Below, piece after piece: positions 40,958-49,604 of a DNA stretch of 64,000 nt. Below the pieces are notes generated by a model. It worked only from the letters and a program-made list of their open reading frames with translations, did not search any database and was not told the DNA's origin. The position numbers were made by a program, and so were the translations under genes. How positions within the stretch are numbered: position 1 is the first letter of the stretch; each line of letters begins with the position of its first letter. The stretch comes from Bacillota bacterium (GTDB taxonomy: Bacteria > Bacillota > Clostridia > Acetivibrionales > JANLFN01), in assembly GCA_023397675.1 (NCBI GenBank), contig JAEWTV010000139.1, positions 186,001 to 250,000 of the forward strand, given 5' to 3'.

Positions 40958-40986
40958 ATTTTACCAAACAAGTGTTCTTAACGCAA
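40958..40986 (-). promoter_or_regulatory. Promoter of the DUF990 exporter operon
   Basis: Minus-strand TTGCGT (40981-40986), 17-nt spacer, TAAAAT (40958-40963). Transcript start near 40951. The rest of the 40910-41137 gap shows no further element. Confidence 0.5.
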
Positions 40987-41137
40987 CAGGAATTTATATA
41001 ATATGTTTCCATTTGGTTAATTGTATAATTAATACCCAAGTTATAATTACGTATATATGCTTTTTAACAGGTTAACACTCGTGGGTTATTATATCTAGTG
41101 TTTTTTGAAAAATGATTTTAAAAAGTATAAAACTGTA

Positions 41138-41195
41138 TTGACACATATATCACATCACGATATAATAAAAACGGTTTATATCACGTTGCGATATA
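41138..41195 (+). promoter_or_regulatory. Consensus promoter with two PadR operators
   Basis: Perfect TTGACA (41138-41143), 17-nt spacer, TATAAT (41161-41166). Two identical-format palindromes TATATC-N7-GATATA at 41146-41164 and 41177-41195 cover the spacer plus -10 and the transcript start. The PadR gene begins 30 nt later, so autorepression of the operon is likely. Confidence 0.75.
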
Positions 41196-41224
41196 TCAAG
41201 CAATGATACATAAGGATATTGCTT

Positions 41225-41545
41225 ATGAATATTAAAGATTTTATACCAATGAGTGAAACTGCATATTATATACTTTTGTCGCTGGTTATTGAACGCCATG
41301 GTTATGGCGTAATGCAATATGTTTCAAGCCTTACTGACGGGCGTATCAATCTTGGAGCAGGTACCCTGTATGGAACGTTATCCAAACTGGAAAAAGCAAA
41401 TCTTGTAATGATTACAGGAGAAGAAAACAAACGCAAATATTATAAAATCACTAAACTTGGTGAAGACGTACTAAAATCAGAAATTGAACGTATTGGAGAA
41501 CTCCATACAAATGGCAGGAGGGTATTTGGCAATGAAGGAAAATAG
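41225..41545 (+). CDS. PadR-family transcriptional regulator
   Basis: 106 residues with the PadR winged helix: MSETAYYILLSLVIERHGYGVMQYV, then GAGTLYGTLSKLEKANLVMI (recognition helix) and a wing. PadR repressors release DNA on binding phenolics or antimicrobials and often control ABC exporters. A frame start at 41219 (TTG) is possible, but ATG 41225 has AAGGAT 7 nt ahead. It overlaps the DUF2812 gene by 14 nt and heads the DUF2812-ABC operon. Confidence 0.92.
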   Translation: MNIKDFIPMSETAYYILLSLVIERHGYGVMQYVSSLTDGRINLGAGTLYGTLSKLEKANLVMITGEENKRKYYKITKLGEDVLKSEIERIGELHTNGRRVFGNEGK

Positions 41546-42125
41546 AAAATATGTCAGAAGGTCCTTCTATGTACATCAACATGAGAAGGAAGAAGAATTT
41601 CTTTCAAAGATGTCAAGGGATGGTTATCATTTTAAGAAGCTTTATAGGGGAATACCTACGAAATATGAATTTGAAAAAGGAGAAAGAACAGAATACATAT
41701 ATCAGATTGACTATATAACCAAAAAAGAAGATACTGAGGATTATCACCAACTGTTTAAAGACGCCGGATGGGAAGAGATTTTTTCCTGGTGGGCTCCTGG
41801 CGGCACATGGTACTATTTCCGCAAGATTGCTGTTAATGGAAATGAGGAAAGAATTTACACGGATTATGAATCAAAGTATAATTTGTACAATAAGCTTCTT
41901 AGGGTGTTCGGACCATTAATTATAATATCACTTTTAATAGAATTGAATGCTTTAAGAGTATCAATATGGGATTTCAGGCATGCTTCCGATAATTTTGCTG
42001 AAAGCTTGCTCAACATTTTTATGATTGTTTTTTTTGCGGGAGTCATTATAATGATTGGATATTGGATGGTTGGGCTAATAAATGAAAGAAATAAAATTAA
42101 AAATAAATTGAATCGAAAATTATAA
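41532..42125 (+). CDS. DUF2812 membrane protein
   Basis: 197 residues. The N-terminal half is the DUF2812 domain (RSFYVHQHEKEEEFLSKMS, YEFEKGERTEYIYQIDYI and GGTWYYFRKIA); the C-terminal half has two membrane helices (FGPLIIISLLIELNAL and AGVIIMIGYWMVGLINE). DUF2812 proteins commonly pair with PadR regulators; the role is unknown, perhaps membrane signal sensing. The frame opens earlier, but ATG 41532 has AGGAGG 9 nt ahead and overlaps the PadR end. Confidence 0.82.
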   Translation: MKENRKYVRRSFYVHQHEKEEEFLSKMSRDGYHFKKLYRGIPTKYEFEKGERTEYIYQIDYITKKEDTEDYHQLFKDAGWEEIFSWWAPGGTWYYFRKIAVNGNEERIYTDYESKYNLYNKLLRVFGPLIIISLLIELNALRVSIWDFRHASDNFAESLLNIFMIVFFAGVIIMIGYWMVGLINERNKIKNKLNRKL

Positions 42126-42139
42126 GGAGGGCGAAGTAA

Positions 42140-42865
42140 GTGCTTAAGGTAAAAAACCTTACAAAAAAGTTCGGTGACTTGACTGCTGTTGATAACATCA
42201 GCTTTGAAGTCGGCGAAGGAGAAGTATTTGGTCTGCTTGGTGAAAATGGAGCAGGTAAAACAACAACTTTGAGAATGCTTGCAACAATGCTGAAACCCTT
42301 TTCGGGCACTGCGGAAATGAACGGATTTGACATTAACGCACAACCTGAAAAAGTAAGAGGGTCCATAGGTATTCTGTTCGGAGGCGAAAGTGGGCTGTAT
42401 GACAGGCTTACTGCTTATGAAAACATAACATATTATGCAGAACTTAATGATATGAGTAAAGAGGATATAAAAAAGCGTCTCGAATATCTTACTGAAGTTT
42501 TTGAAATGGGCGAATATATTCACAAAAGGGCAGGCAAGTTCTCAAAGGGAATGAAACAGAAAGTTGCGTTTGCAAGATCAATAGTACATAACCCTGATAT
42601 AATGCTTTTTGATGAGCCTACTTCAGGCCTTGACGTAACTGCAATAAGGGATGTACATGAGTTTATACTTGAATGCAAGAAGCAAAATAAAACAATAGTA
42701 TTTTCGAGTCATACAATGAGCGAAGTAGAAAAATTGTGCGACAGAATTGCAATTATACATAAAGGTAAAATGGTTGCCATCGGGACCATTGATGAGCTTA
42801 AACAAAAACATGGATGCGAAAGCCTTGAGGATGTATTCGTAAGATTGGTAGGTGATAACAAATGA
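42140..42865 (+). CDS. ABC transporter ATP-binding protein (NatA-like)
   Basis: 241 residues. Walker A LGENGAGKTTTLRML, signature FSKGMKQKVAFARS, Walker B DIMLFDEPTSGLDVT and H-loop VFSSHTMSE are present. It starts at GTG 42140 with AAGGAGG ahead. It should drive the ABC-2 permease encoded next, whose ATG overlaps its stop as ATGA. The NatA-like label rests on the partner and length. Confidence 0.9.
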   Translation: MLKVKNLTKKFGDLTAVDNISFEVGEGEVFGLLGENGAGKTTTLRMLATMLKPFSGTAEMNGFDINAQPEKVRGSIGILFGGESGLYDRLTAYENITYYAELNDMSKEDIKKRLEYLTEVFEMGEYIHKRAGKFSKGMKQKVAFARSIVHNPDIMLFDEPTSGLDVTAIRDVHEFILECKKQNKTIVFSSHTMSEVEKLCDRIAIIHKGKMVAIGTIDELKQKHGCESLEDVFVRLVGDNK

Positions 42866-44070
42866 ATTTCAAACATGTAATGATTGTATTTAAAAAAGAA
42901 ATCAGGGATATGATCCGTGATAAGAAGACTATAATATCAAGTTTTATTGTCCCGCTTATACTTATACCTATAATAATGCTTCTGATGGGCGGCGGCGCAC
43001 AGAAAATGCAAAAGGATTTGACTGAAAATGTATCCATAGCTTTGGCTCAGAATTCCAATACTGATGATATCAAAAAATTGGTTCAGGACAGGATAGTAAG
43101 TAATAATAAAAATATAAAACTTATAAATGCAGAAAATGATATTGAATCAGTAAGAAAAGAAAAAGTCAGTATTGTACTTGAGTTTGACAAGGATTATGCT
43201 GCCAAGCTTAAAGAAAACAAACCTTTTGCAATAAAAATACTTTATGATAATTCCAAGTCAAAGTCTCAGGCTGCTGTTTCAATTGTTAAGGAAGCTATAG
43301 AGAAGTTTAATCAGAGTATAGTTACTGACAGGATTACTGCTATGGGAATAAGTAAAGATTTACTTAAGCCATCAACAGTAGAAGAACAGGATGTTGCAGA
43401 CAAAAACAAGTCAAATAATTCTATGCTTATTATGATTCTTCCTATGATGCTGGGAATACTTATAGCTGTAGGCGGTACGGCAGCTGCAACAGACCTTGTA
43501 GCTGGTGAAAAGGAAAGAAATACATTTGAACCGCTTCTTACAACCAGGCCAGGAAGACTGTCAATACTTATGGGTAAATACCTTACTCTTAACATGTTTG
43601 CGCTAATGAGCATTGTCTCAACCGGTTTGGGATTTGTATTGGCTTATATGGTTAATCCTAATTCAATAACAATGGGTTCAGGCGGTGGCGGTTTCTATAT
43701 GCCTCCTCTGGCAGCAGTTCTTGTAGTAGTTGTTATGATACTTATGGGCATGACTTTCTCGGGTATACAAATTTCATTAAGTACATTTGCAAGATCCTTT
43801 AAGGAAGCCCAGACTTATTTGTCTTTCCTTTTAATAATCTCAATGATTCCTGCATATGCAACCATGTTTATACAGCCTAATGAAATACAGACATACATGT
43901 TTGGTGTGCCTATACTCAATACTATATGTTCCTTCAAAATGGTTTTAGGAGGGAATATAGATTACCTTAAACTCGGGATAGCTATTGCTTCATCGGCTAT
44001 ATATGTTGTAATAACTCTGGCACTTGCTGTATCAATGTTCAAAAAGGAAAAGGTATTATTCAGGAGCTAA
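42862..44070 (+). CDS. ABC-2 exporter permease (NatB-like)
   Basis: 402 residues. An N-terminal helix, a large extracellular domain (about 40-180, NIKLINAENDIESVRKEKVS) and five or six C-terminal helices, with IAVGGTAAATDLVAGEKERNTFEPLLTTR as the ABC-2/NatB signature. Overlap ATGA with the ATPase gives coupled translation. The substrate (sodium, drug or peptide) cannot be told from sequence. Regulated with the operon by the PadR protein. Confidence 0.88.
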   Translation: MNFKHVMIVFKKEIRDMIRDKKTIISSFIVPLILIPIIMLLMGGGAQKMQKDLTENVSIALAQNSNTDDIKKLVQDRIVSNNKNIKLINAENDIESVRKEKVSIVLEFDKDYAAKLKENKPFAIKILYDNSKSKSQAAVSIVKEAIEKFNQSIVTDRITAMGISKDLLKPSTVEEQDVADKNKSNNSMLIMILPMMLGILIAVGGTAAATDLVAGEKERNTFEPLLTTRPGRLSILMGKYLTLNMFALMSIVSTGLGFVLAYMVNPNSITMGSGGGGFYMPPLAAVLVVVVMILMGMTFSGIQISLSTFARSFKEAQTYLSFLLIISMIPAYATMFIQPNEIQTYMFGVPILNTICSFKMVLGGNIDYLKLGIAIASSAIYVVITLALAVSMFKKEKVLFRS

Positions 44071-44241
44071 TGAATTTAAAATAAACATAACTATTGCTTA
44101 TTCTGTAAATTCATGATATAATAACCAAACCAGTAACTATATATTAAAGGATTCATTTTCCGAATACAACTCTCTTTAATTTTAGTGGAGCGGGAATTTA
44201 GGAATTATATGATCCAAATAAAATTAAGGAGGTATATAGAG

Positions 44242-44445
44242 ATGGCAGATAAAACTTTAACTTGCAAGGATTGCGGTAATGAATTTATTTTCACTGAAGG
44301 CGAACAGGCTTTCTACAAGGAAAAGGGATTCGAAAATGAACCACAGAGATGTCCTGACTGCAGAAGAGCAAAGAAGCAGCAGAGAAACAACTTTGGTGGC
44401 GGAAACCGTGGCGGCGGAAACCGTGGCGGCGGCAACAGGTGGTAA
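44242..44445 (+). CDS. Zinc-ribbon protein with Gly/Arg-rich tail
   Basis: 67 residues. The zinc ribbon reads TCKDCGNEFIFTEGEQAFY and then QRCPDCRRAKKQQ, the CxxC...CxxC pattern of the small probable zinc-binding proteins of Firmicutes. A Gly/Asn/Arg-rich tail with three GGGNR units follows, an RGG-like sequence suited to RNA or nucleic-acid contact. ATG 44242 has AAGGAGG 9 nt ahead; an upstream in-frame start at 44185 lacks one. The function is not established. Confidence 0.8.
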   Translation: MADKTLTCKDCGNEFIFTEGEQAFYKEKGFENEPQRCPDCRRAKKQQRNNFGGGNRGGGNRGGGNRW

Positions 44446-44457
44446 GATAAAGCAGAT

Positions 44458-44494
44458 AAGGCTTTTAGGAAAATTCCTAAAAGCCTTTTTTATT
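44458..44494 (+). terminator. Intrinsic terminator
   Basis: AAGGCTTTTAGGAA/TTCCTAAAAGCCTT stem with TTTTTTATT tail, after the zinc-ribbon gene. Confidence 0.85.
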
Positions 44495-44496
44495 AC

Positions 44497-44700
44497 CATT
44501 CCCGCTTTTCACCGACGTAAAGCGGGGCAAAAGTCGCCGCTCGCCGCGGAGGCTTAAAAGAACGGGCGCAACGGATTCCGTGACAGAACTTCCAAGCCTA
44601 CATACATACTTTTGCCCGGCCAGCTCCAATGACTTCCTGTCATACCCGCTTGAATCCGTCATCCATGACGAATTCGCCAGACCTTAATAAATGCAGGCAG
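44497..44700. other. GC-rich segment without a convincing gene
   Basis: This stretch is much richer in G+C than its surroundings and reads like imported or decayed DNA. It holds a hairpin (CCCGCTTT/AAAGCGGG at about 44503-44527). The minus-strand reading from 44662 down (SLELAGQKYVC..., SSVTESVAPVL...) has no ribosome site I trust and no family I know. It may be a fragment of a repeated element. Confidence 0.35.
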
Positions 44701-44805
44701 GAATTTCTAGTGACTCCACCAAGCGCCTTCAGGGCTAAGATAACGGGAAGCTATATTCTTGATTTTGCTAAAAATGAAAGGGAGTTTTATGAAAAAAAGT
44801 CATAA
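44701..44805 (+). pseudogene. Possible truncated 3' end of a polymorphic-toxin-like gene
   Basis: Open reading EFLVTPPSAFRAKITGSYILDFAKNEREFYEKKS ends at TAA 44803-44805, overlapping the next start, as in coupled toxin-immunity genes. Homology is not certain; upstream codons run into the GC-rich segment. A remnant cut by insertion or deletion is the suggestion. Confidence 0.3.
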
Positions 44806-45020
44806 ATGAGTGGGACCCTATAAGTTTATTTCCTTACTCTCCAAAGGATGAATATGAAATTGAAATAAAATTAGTTTTAAACTTGCTAAATGAATCAGAA
44901 GATATACAATTTTTAGCTAATGGAATAAAGAATATTTTTACCATTAGATTTGGCGATGATGTTTTTTTAAAAGACATAGCCGAGTGTACATATATAGCAA
45001 AGAAAATAATAGAAGAGTAA
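44789..45020 (+). pseudogene. Frameshifted DUF1871 (immunity-like) gene
   Basis: From 44799 the frame reads VINEWDPISLFPYSPKDEYE, then FLANGIKNIFTIRFGDDVFLKD to the stop at 45018-45020, matching the DUF1871 family. The start ATG 44789 with GGGAG ahead is out of frame by one base: ATG is followed by seven A residues, whereas six would give MKKVINEWDP. It is thus a one-base frameshift in a homopolymer, through a mutation, a sequencing error or slippage. Intact length would be about 76 residues. DUF1871 proteins often serve as immunity partners of toxins; function here is inference. Confidence 0.6.
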
Positions 45021-45072
45021 ATGTTTTAACGCAATTCAAACCTAAATTAAAATAATAGCCGTATTCCGCACA

Positions 45073-45115
45073 AAAATAAAGGGCATTCACGTTTTACATG
45101 AATCCCCTTTTATTG
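45073..45115 (+). terminator. Intrinsic terminator
   Basis: AAATAAAGGG.ATTCA / TGAAT.CCCCTTTTATT stem with a bulge, separating the relic region from HelD. Confidence 0.7.
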
Positions 45116-45228
45116 TATAATTAATAAATGCGCATAAAAAACCAATTTAATAAAATGATTACATAATAATTATATCATCCTTAGGTTTTATGTGTCAAGG
45201 GTTTTTAAATAAAAAAAGGAGTGTGCTT

Positions 45229-47457
45229 ATGGATAACTATAAACATGGCAATAAGGAAGAGGAAAGCTATCTTGAAAAGACATTGAAGATTATAGAAATC
45301 CTTAAAAACAAAACTTCTGAAGCACTTGAAAAAAGAAAAACAAAATTGCTTGAGTCAAGAAGAGACATGTGGGAAAATAGTACTCACCATGCCCAAGAAC
45401 TTAGTAATGCGGTTGAATTAACCCAGTACCTTAGCGAGGTATCTAATCAGAATACGAGCTATGAAAAAACAAAAAAACAGCTTCAAATATATAAATCAAT
45501 GTCCGACTCACCCTATTTCGGCAGGTTCGACTTTATTGAAGAAGGTTTTAATAGTGCTGACAAAATATATATTGGCACTCACACGGTTATCAACCCTGAA
45601 ACGGGCGATATATGTGTGTACGATTGGAGGGCTCCCATATCAAGCATATTTTACAGATATGAACCCGGAAAAGCTTCCTATACTGCCCCTGTAGGTATAA
45701 TAAACGGAGAAGTTACGCTTAAACGTCAATATAAAATAAGTAAGTCAAAATTATACTACTATTTTGACTGCAGTGTAAGAATTGGCGATGAAATTCTTCA
45801 AGAGGCTTTAAGAAGGAACTCATCCGTAAAAATGAGAACTATAGTTGAAACCATTCAAAAGGAGCAGGACATTATAATAAGGGACCAGGAGAATGATTTA
45901 CTTATTGTTCAAGGGGTTGCAGGAAGCGGAAAAACGTCAATAGCCCTTCACAGAATTGCATTCCTGTTATATGAAGGAATGGATTCGGGACTGACATCTG
46001 ACAACATACTTATTCTCTCACCTAATAATGTGTTCAGCGGGTATATATCAGAGGTACTTCCGGAACTTGGTGAGGATAATGTTAATCAAAAGACTTTTAT
46101 TGAAATATTCAATGAATGTTTTGATAATAAAATAAGAGTTGAGACAAGGGACACCCAGATAGAAGATATTATTGAAACAGCGTCCCAAGGTGAAAGATAT
46201 TATAAAAGAAAGTCCTTGGAATTCAAAGGTTCAAACGAGTTTCTAACAATAATTGATCGGCTTCTTTGGCAGTATGAACACAGACTGCTTGATTTCAATG
46301 ATGTTTATTACCATGGGCAAATTATTGAAACAAAAGAAAGCCTTAAGAACTCTTTTCTTAACAACAAAACAGGTGTGCCTGCTGCAAAACGTCTTGAAAG
46401 AATTGAAAACCGTATATTGGATAAAGTATATCCTTTACAGAAAGAACGATTGCATGAAATAGAAAAAACTGTTCAGAGGGTCGGCGGGCATGAGTTTGAT
46501 TTGAAAGCCTTCAGCAGGCTTTTGTCAATCAAGGAATCAAAGATTTTTACAGACAAACTTCACGTATTTACAAGGATTGATGTAATTAATCTTTATAAGA
46601 GACTTTTTTCTGATATGGAGTTGTTTTATAAACTTGCATATGGGTTAAAGCTTCCAGAGGAAATGGATCGCATTTTAGCGGATACTTTGGAGTGCCTGGA
46701 ATTTGGTAAAATAAGATATGAAGATGCTGCTCCGCTGCTTTATCTCAAGATCAGGCTTGAAGGCAGTGATTTATATTCGGATCTAAAGCAGGTTGTTATA
46801 GATGAAGCACAAGATTACTATCCGATTCACTATAGGATTTTCAGCTTGATATTTAGAAATGCCAGATTTACTGTCCTTGGGGATGTAAACCAGTCAATTG
46901 AGAAACAAACTGACATTTCCATATACGATGAAATAACTGAACTAATGCATAAAAGTAAAACAATTAAGCTGTTTCTTAATAAGAGTTACAGATCTTCCTT
47001 TGAAATTAATACTTTTACAAGCAGGCTGCTTAAGAATACCGTTAGTGTTGTACCTTTTGAAAGGCACGAAAGCAAGCCTCGGCTTGAAAACAGAAAATCA
47101 ATGTCTGAATTGGAGCAATCCATGATAACAGATATAAATGATTTGTTTAAGGAAGGTTATAAATCTATAGCTGTTATATGTAAAACGCAAAAGGAAGCTG
47201 AAAAACTATATTTCCGAATGAAAGAAAGGGTTCATATAAAGCTTTTGACGCAGGAGGATGAGTTTTCACAAGGGGCTGTTATAATTCCGGTTTATATGGC
47301 AAAAGGACTTGAATTTGATGCGGTAATTCTTTTTAATGCCGGGGAAGTAAATTATTCTGACGAGTATGACAGAAAGCTTCTTTATATAGCCTGCACAAGA
47401 GCTCTTCACAGGCTTGTGATTAATTATACCGGAAATATAAGCAAATTTTTGCAATGA
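45229..47457 (+). CDS. HelD-like RNA polymerase-recycling UvrD-family helicase
   Basis: 742 residues. An N-terminal coiled-coil arm (KHGNKEEESYLEKTLKIIEIL...) leads into a UvrD/Rep-like ATPase: Walker A GVAGSGKTSIALHRIAFLLY (Gly229 on), Walker B VVIDEAQDYYPIHYRI, then TVLGDVNQSIEKQ. The C-terminal half holds IACTRALHRLVI. HelD proteins bind RNA polymerase and free it from DNA, with the coiled coil entering the secondary channel. The frame is open from 45190, but ATG 45229 has AAGGAG ahead. Length and motif order suit HelD. A separate promoter is likely. Confidence 0.85.
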   Translation: MDNYKHGNKEEESYLEKTLKIIEILKNKTSEALEKRKTKLLESRRDMWENSTHHAQELSNAVELTQYLSEVSNQNTSYEKTKKQLQIYKSMSDSPYFGRFDFIEEGFNSADKIYIGTHTVINPETGDICVYDWRAPISSIFYRYEPGKASYTAPVGIINGEVTLKRQYKISKSKLYYYFDCSVRIGDEILQEALRRNSSVKMRTIVETIQKEQDIIIRDQENDLLIVQGVAGSGKTSIALHRIAFLLYEGMDSGLTSDNILILSPNNVFSGYISEVLPELGEDNVNQKTFIEIFNECFDNKIRVETRDTQIEDIIETASQGERYYKRKSLEFKGSNEFLTIIDRLLWQYEHRLLDFNDVYYHGQIIETKESLKNSFLNNKTGVPAAKRLERIENRILDKVYPLQKERLHEIEKTVQRVGGHEFDLKAFSRLLSIKESKIFTDKLHVFTRIDVINLYKRLFSDMELFYKLAYGLKLPEEMDRILADTLECLEFGKIRYEDAAPLLYLKIRLEGSDLYSDLKQVVIDEAQDYYPIHYRIFSLIFRNARFTVLGDVNQSIEKQTDISIYDEITELMHKSKTIKLFLNKSYRSSFEINTFTSRLLKNTVSVVPFERHESKPRLENRKSMSELEQSMITDINDLFKEGYKSIAVICKTQKEAEKLYFRMKERVHIKLLTQEDEFSQGAVIIPVYMAKGLEFDAVILFNAGEVNYSDEYDRKLLYIACTRALHRLVINYTGNISKFLQ

Positions 47458-47479
47458 ACTAAAAAAATTAAAACTTTTT

Positions 47480-47507
47480 TGAAACTTTTTAATATTTCAT
47501 GTGTATA
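47480..47507 (+). promoter_or_regulatory. Candidate ECF-type promoter of the sigma operon
   Basis: TGAAAC, 16-nt spacer, TGTATA. The TGAAAC -35 is typical of ECF sigma factors, so the operon may be autoregulated. The -10 is not a strong match. Confidence 0.4.
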
Positions 47508-47559
47508 TATTTATGAAATCAAAAGTTAAGATGTCATAATTTTAAGAGGATAGTATATT

Positions 47560-48132
47560 GTGAGCGATCCGGATGACAAGCTGATATCAAAGTGCAAAAA
47601 ACATAATAGAGATGCCTTTAACCAGCTGTTTAAGCAATATGAAAACTATATATATAAGATTTGTTATCATTATGCCCGGACTAATGAAGATGCAATGGAT
47701 TTGCTGCAGGAGGTATTCATCAAGATATACCGTTCTATTGAAGGCTTCAGGGAAGGAAGCCCGATTCTGCCTTGGATCAAGCGCATCACAGTCAATACCT
47801 GCCTTAATTTTATTAGAGGCAAACCGCAGACTGTATCGTTGGATATACCAATTAATGATGAAGGCAGTACATATGAAAGTCTTGCAGTATCCGGTGAAAG
47901 TGCCGAGAGCATTGTTATTTTAAGTGATACTAAAAAGCTTCTGGAAAACTCGATACGGCAACTTCCCGCTGAAATAAGGATGGCTGTTATTCTAAGGCAT
48001 GTAAAAGGTATGAGTTATGATGAAATAAGCAAGCTGATGAAATGCCCTTTGGGGACTGTGAAAACTTATATATACAGGGGACGTGAGGCTTTGCGCAAAG
48101 ACCTTGTAAAGAAAGGGATCTGGGAGGTGTAA
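47560..48132 (+). CDS. ECF-family RNA polymerase sigma factor
   Basis: 190 residues. Region 2 reads YIYKICYHYARTNEDAMDLLQEVFIKIYRSI (DNA melting and -10 recognition), region 4 ends in YDEISKLMKCPLGTVKTYIYRGREALRKDL (helix-turn-helix). The start is GTG 47560 with AAGAGGA 9 nt ahead. The anti-sigma gene begins 2 nt after the stop. Downstream genes (DUF2953, GerW) suggest an envelope or spore-related regulon. Confidence 0.93.
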   Translation: MSDPDDKLISKCKKHNRDAFNQLFKQYENYIYKICYHYARTNEDAMDLLQEVFIKIYRSIEGFREGSPILPWIKRITVNTCLNFIRGKPQTVSLDIPINDEGSTYESLAVSGESAESIVILSDTKKLLENSIRQLPAEIRMAVILRHVKGMSYDEISKLMKCPLGTVKTYIYRGREALRKDLVKKGIWEV

Positions 48133-48134
48133 TA

Positions 48135-48581
48135 ATGGAGTGTAAAATTGATAAATACTTACTTTATGAATACATGGATAAAACTATAGATCCCCTTGAA
48201 AAGATTTTCCTTGAGCAACACCTTAAGACCTGTACCCATTGCAGGAAAGATATCACTCAGATGAAGCTTCTTTTGTGGGAAATGGATGAACTCAGTGAAG
48301 CTGAATCGGAAGCTCCCACGGAAATTTATATGGCAAGGGACGCGGCCCTATTAAAAATATTTGAAGAAAGTGACAACAAAATAACTGTTAAAGATGTGGT
48401 TGGTTTACCACTGGATGGCTTTAAATTGGGTGGAGAAATCCTTAATTATATTCCAGCTGTCAAGACAAGCAACACATTAATCAAAACGGGTGCCAAATAC
48501 TCATCAAAACTTGTCTCAAAAGCTTCATCAAAGCTGCTTGGCGGTAGAATAAAAATACTGAAAACGAGGACCCAGGAATGA
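48135..48581 (+). CDS. Zinc-binding anti-sigma factor without an obvious membrane helix
   Basis: 148 residues. The N-terminal ZAS zinc finger reads IFLEQHLKTCTHCRKDI (HxxxCxxC), the sigma-binding motif of RsiW/RsrA-type anti-sigma factors. The remaining part is charged with a mild amphipathic end (LKLGGEILNY) and no clear membrane helix, so it may act in the cytoplasm as a redox-sensitive anti-sigma, rather than by proteolysis at the membrane. It overlaps the next gene by 4 nt. Whether zinc or thiol state controls it is inference. Confidence 0.82.
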   Translation: MECKIDKYLLYEYMDKTIDPLEKIFLEQHLKTCTHCRKDITQMKLLLWEMDELSEAESEAPTEIYMARDAALLKIFEESDNKITVKDVVGLPLDGFKLGGEILNYIPAVKTSNTLIKTGAKYSSKLVSKASSKLLGGRIKILKTRTQE

Positions 48582-49216
48582 TTATACTGGCAATATTGGC
48601 ATACATCATAATATTTATTATTGCCCTGATTGCAATAATACTTGTGATTCCTATTGAATATTCCTGTGATGGCTACAAGTATGAAAAAACCTTTGTAGAA
48701 GCAAAAGTAAAATGGCTGTTTGGAGCAGTAAAATTTGTTTTTTCATACGAATCAGGAAAGGGTACGTTTAACAGGATAAGTTTTTTTGGAATATCACCCA
48801 ACCAAACTAAAAAGGATTATGTGAAGAAGGAAAAAAAGAGGAAAGAGAAAAAAAAATCCGGTAAGATCGGCATATCTTTGATGAAAGAAGTATTTAAAGA
48901 AGGTTTGCATGTTTTCAAGAAAATATTTGATAAAATCAAGCCCAGGAAGTTTATTTTGACAGCAAGAGTCGGGTTTGATGACCCGTACAATACAGGGGTG
49001 ATGCGCGCAATATTAAGTATTTTCAATAATAGCTTCCAAAGATATGACGTTAAGATAGATACCATTTTTGATGATGAGGTTCTTGAAGGCAGGTTTCTTA
49101 TTAAAGGGCGGATAATAATCGCAGAATTAATACCGACAGTAGTAAAATTCATGTTTTCAAGACCAGTAAAAAATATGTTTAAATTAAGAAAGGGGAAAAA
49201 AGTATATGCAAACTAA
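48578..49216 (+). CDS. DUF2953 membrane-anchored protein
   Basis: 212 residues. An N-terminal helix (MIILAILAYIIIFIIALIAI) precedes the DUF2953 domain: EYSCDGYKYEKTFVEAKVKW, VRFGDPYNTG-like ARVGFDDPYNTGVMRAIL and RGRIIIAELIPTVVKF. DUF2953 genes are commonly next to ytfJ/gerW in Firmicutes; the function is unknown. It starts within the stop of the anti-sigma gene and its end overlaps the GerW gene by 11 nt, so all are one operon. Confidence 0.85.
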   Translation: MIILAILAYIIIFIIALIAIILVIPIEYSCDGYKYEKTFVEAKVKWLFGAVKFVFSYESGKGTFNRISFFGISPNQTKKDYVKKEKKRKEKKKSGKIGISLMKEVFKEGLHVFKKIFDKIKPRKFILTARVGFDDPYNTGVMRAILSIFNNSFQRYDVKIDTIFDDEVLEGRFLIKGRIIIAELIPTVVKFMFSRPVKNMFKLRKGKKVYAN

Positions 49217-49595
49217 TACTAATGCAAACATCAACACATTATTCGAAAGGCTGGAGAATTTTCTTAAGACCAAGACTGTTGTAGGCGAATCTTTCAAAGT
49301 TGGAGAGACAACACTGATTCCTATTATTAATCTGAGCTTTGCACTCGGCTCCGGTGGAGGAGAAGGTGACGCAAAAGGAATGAATGGTAATGGTGAGGGC
49401 GCCGGAATAGGAGCAAAGGTTACTCCAACTGCAATGCTTGTTATAAAGGGCGATAGCGTTGAAATGCTTCCTATAAAAAAGAGCAGCAATCTTGAAAAGC
49501 TTATTGAAATGGTGCCTGAAATAATTGAGAAGCTTCCAAATGGGTGCTGTGGAAGTAAGAAGGAAAATGAATCAAAGGAAACAAAAGAGGATTAA
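49206..49595 (+). CDS. ytfJ: GerW/YtfJ-family spore protein
   Basis: 129 residues of the GerW/YtfJ family. FKVGETTLIPIINLSFALGSGGGEGDAKGMNGNG is the diagnostic Gly-rich loop, and GAKVTPTAMLVIKGDSVEML follows. In Bacillus GerW is needed for spore germination and works with DUF2953 proteins. Here it lies in the ECF-sigma operon. The ribosome site AAGGGG is 8 nt ahead, inside the previous gene. Confidence 0.9.
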   Translation: MQTNTNANINTLFERLENFLKTKTVVGESFKVGETTLIPIINLSFALGSGGGEGDAKGMNGNGEGAGIGAKVTPTAMLVIKGDSVEMLPIKKSSNLEKLIEMVPEIIEKLPNGCCGSKKENESKETKED

Positions 49596-49604
49596 GGTTT
49601 AAGC

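Noticed and set aside
41864..42523. Minus-strand frame of 219 codons across the DUF2812 and ABC genes
   Set aside because: Shadow frame; both plus-strand genes are clear and coupled.
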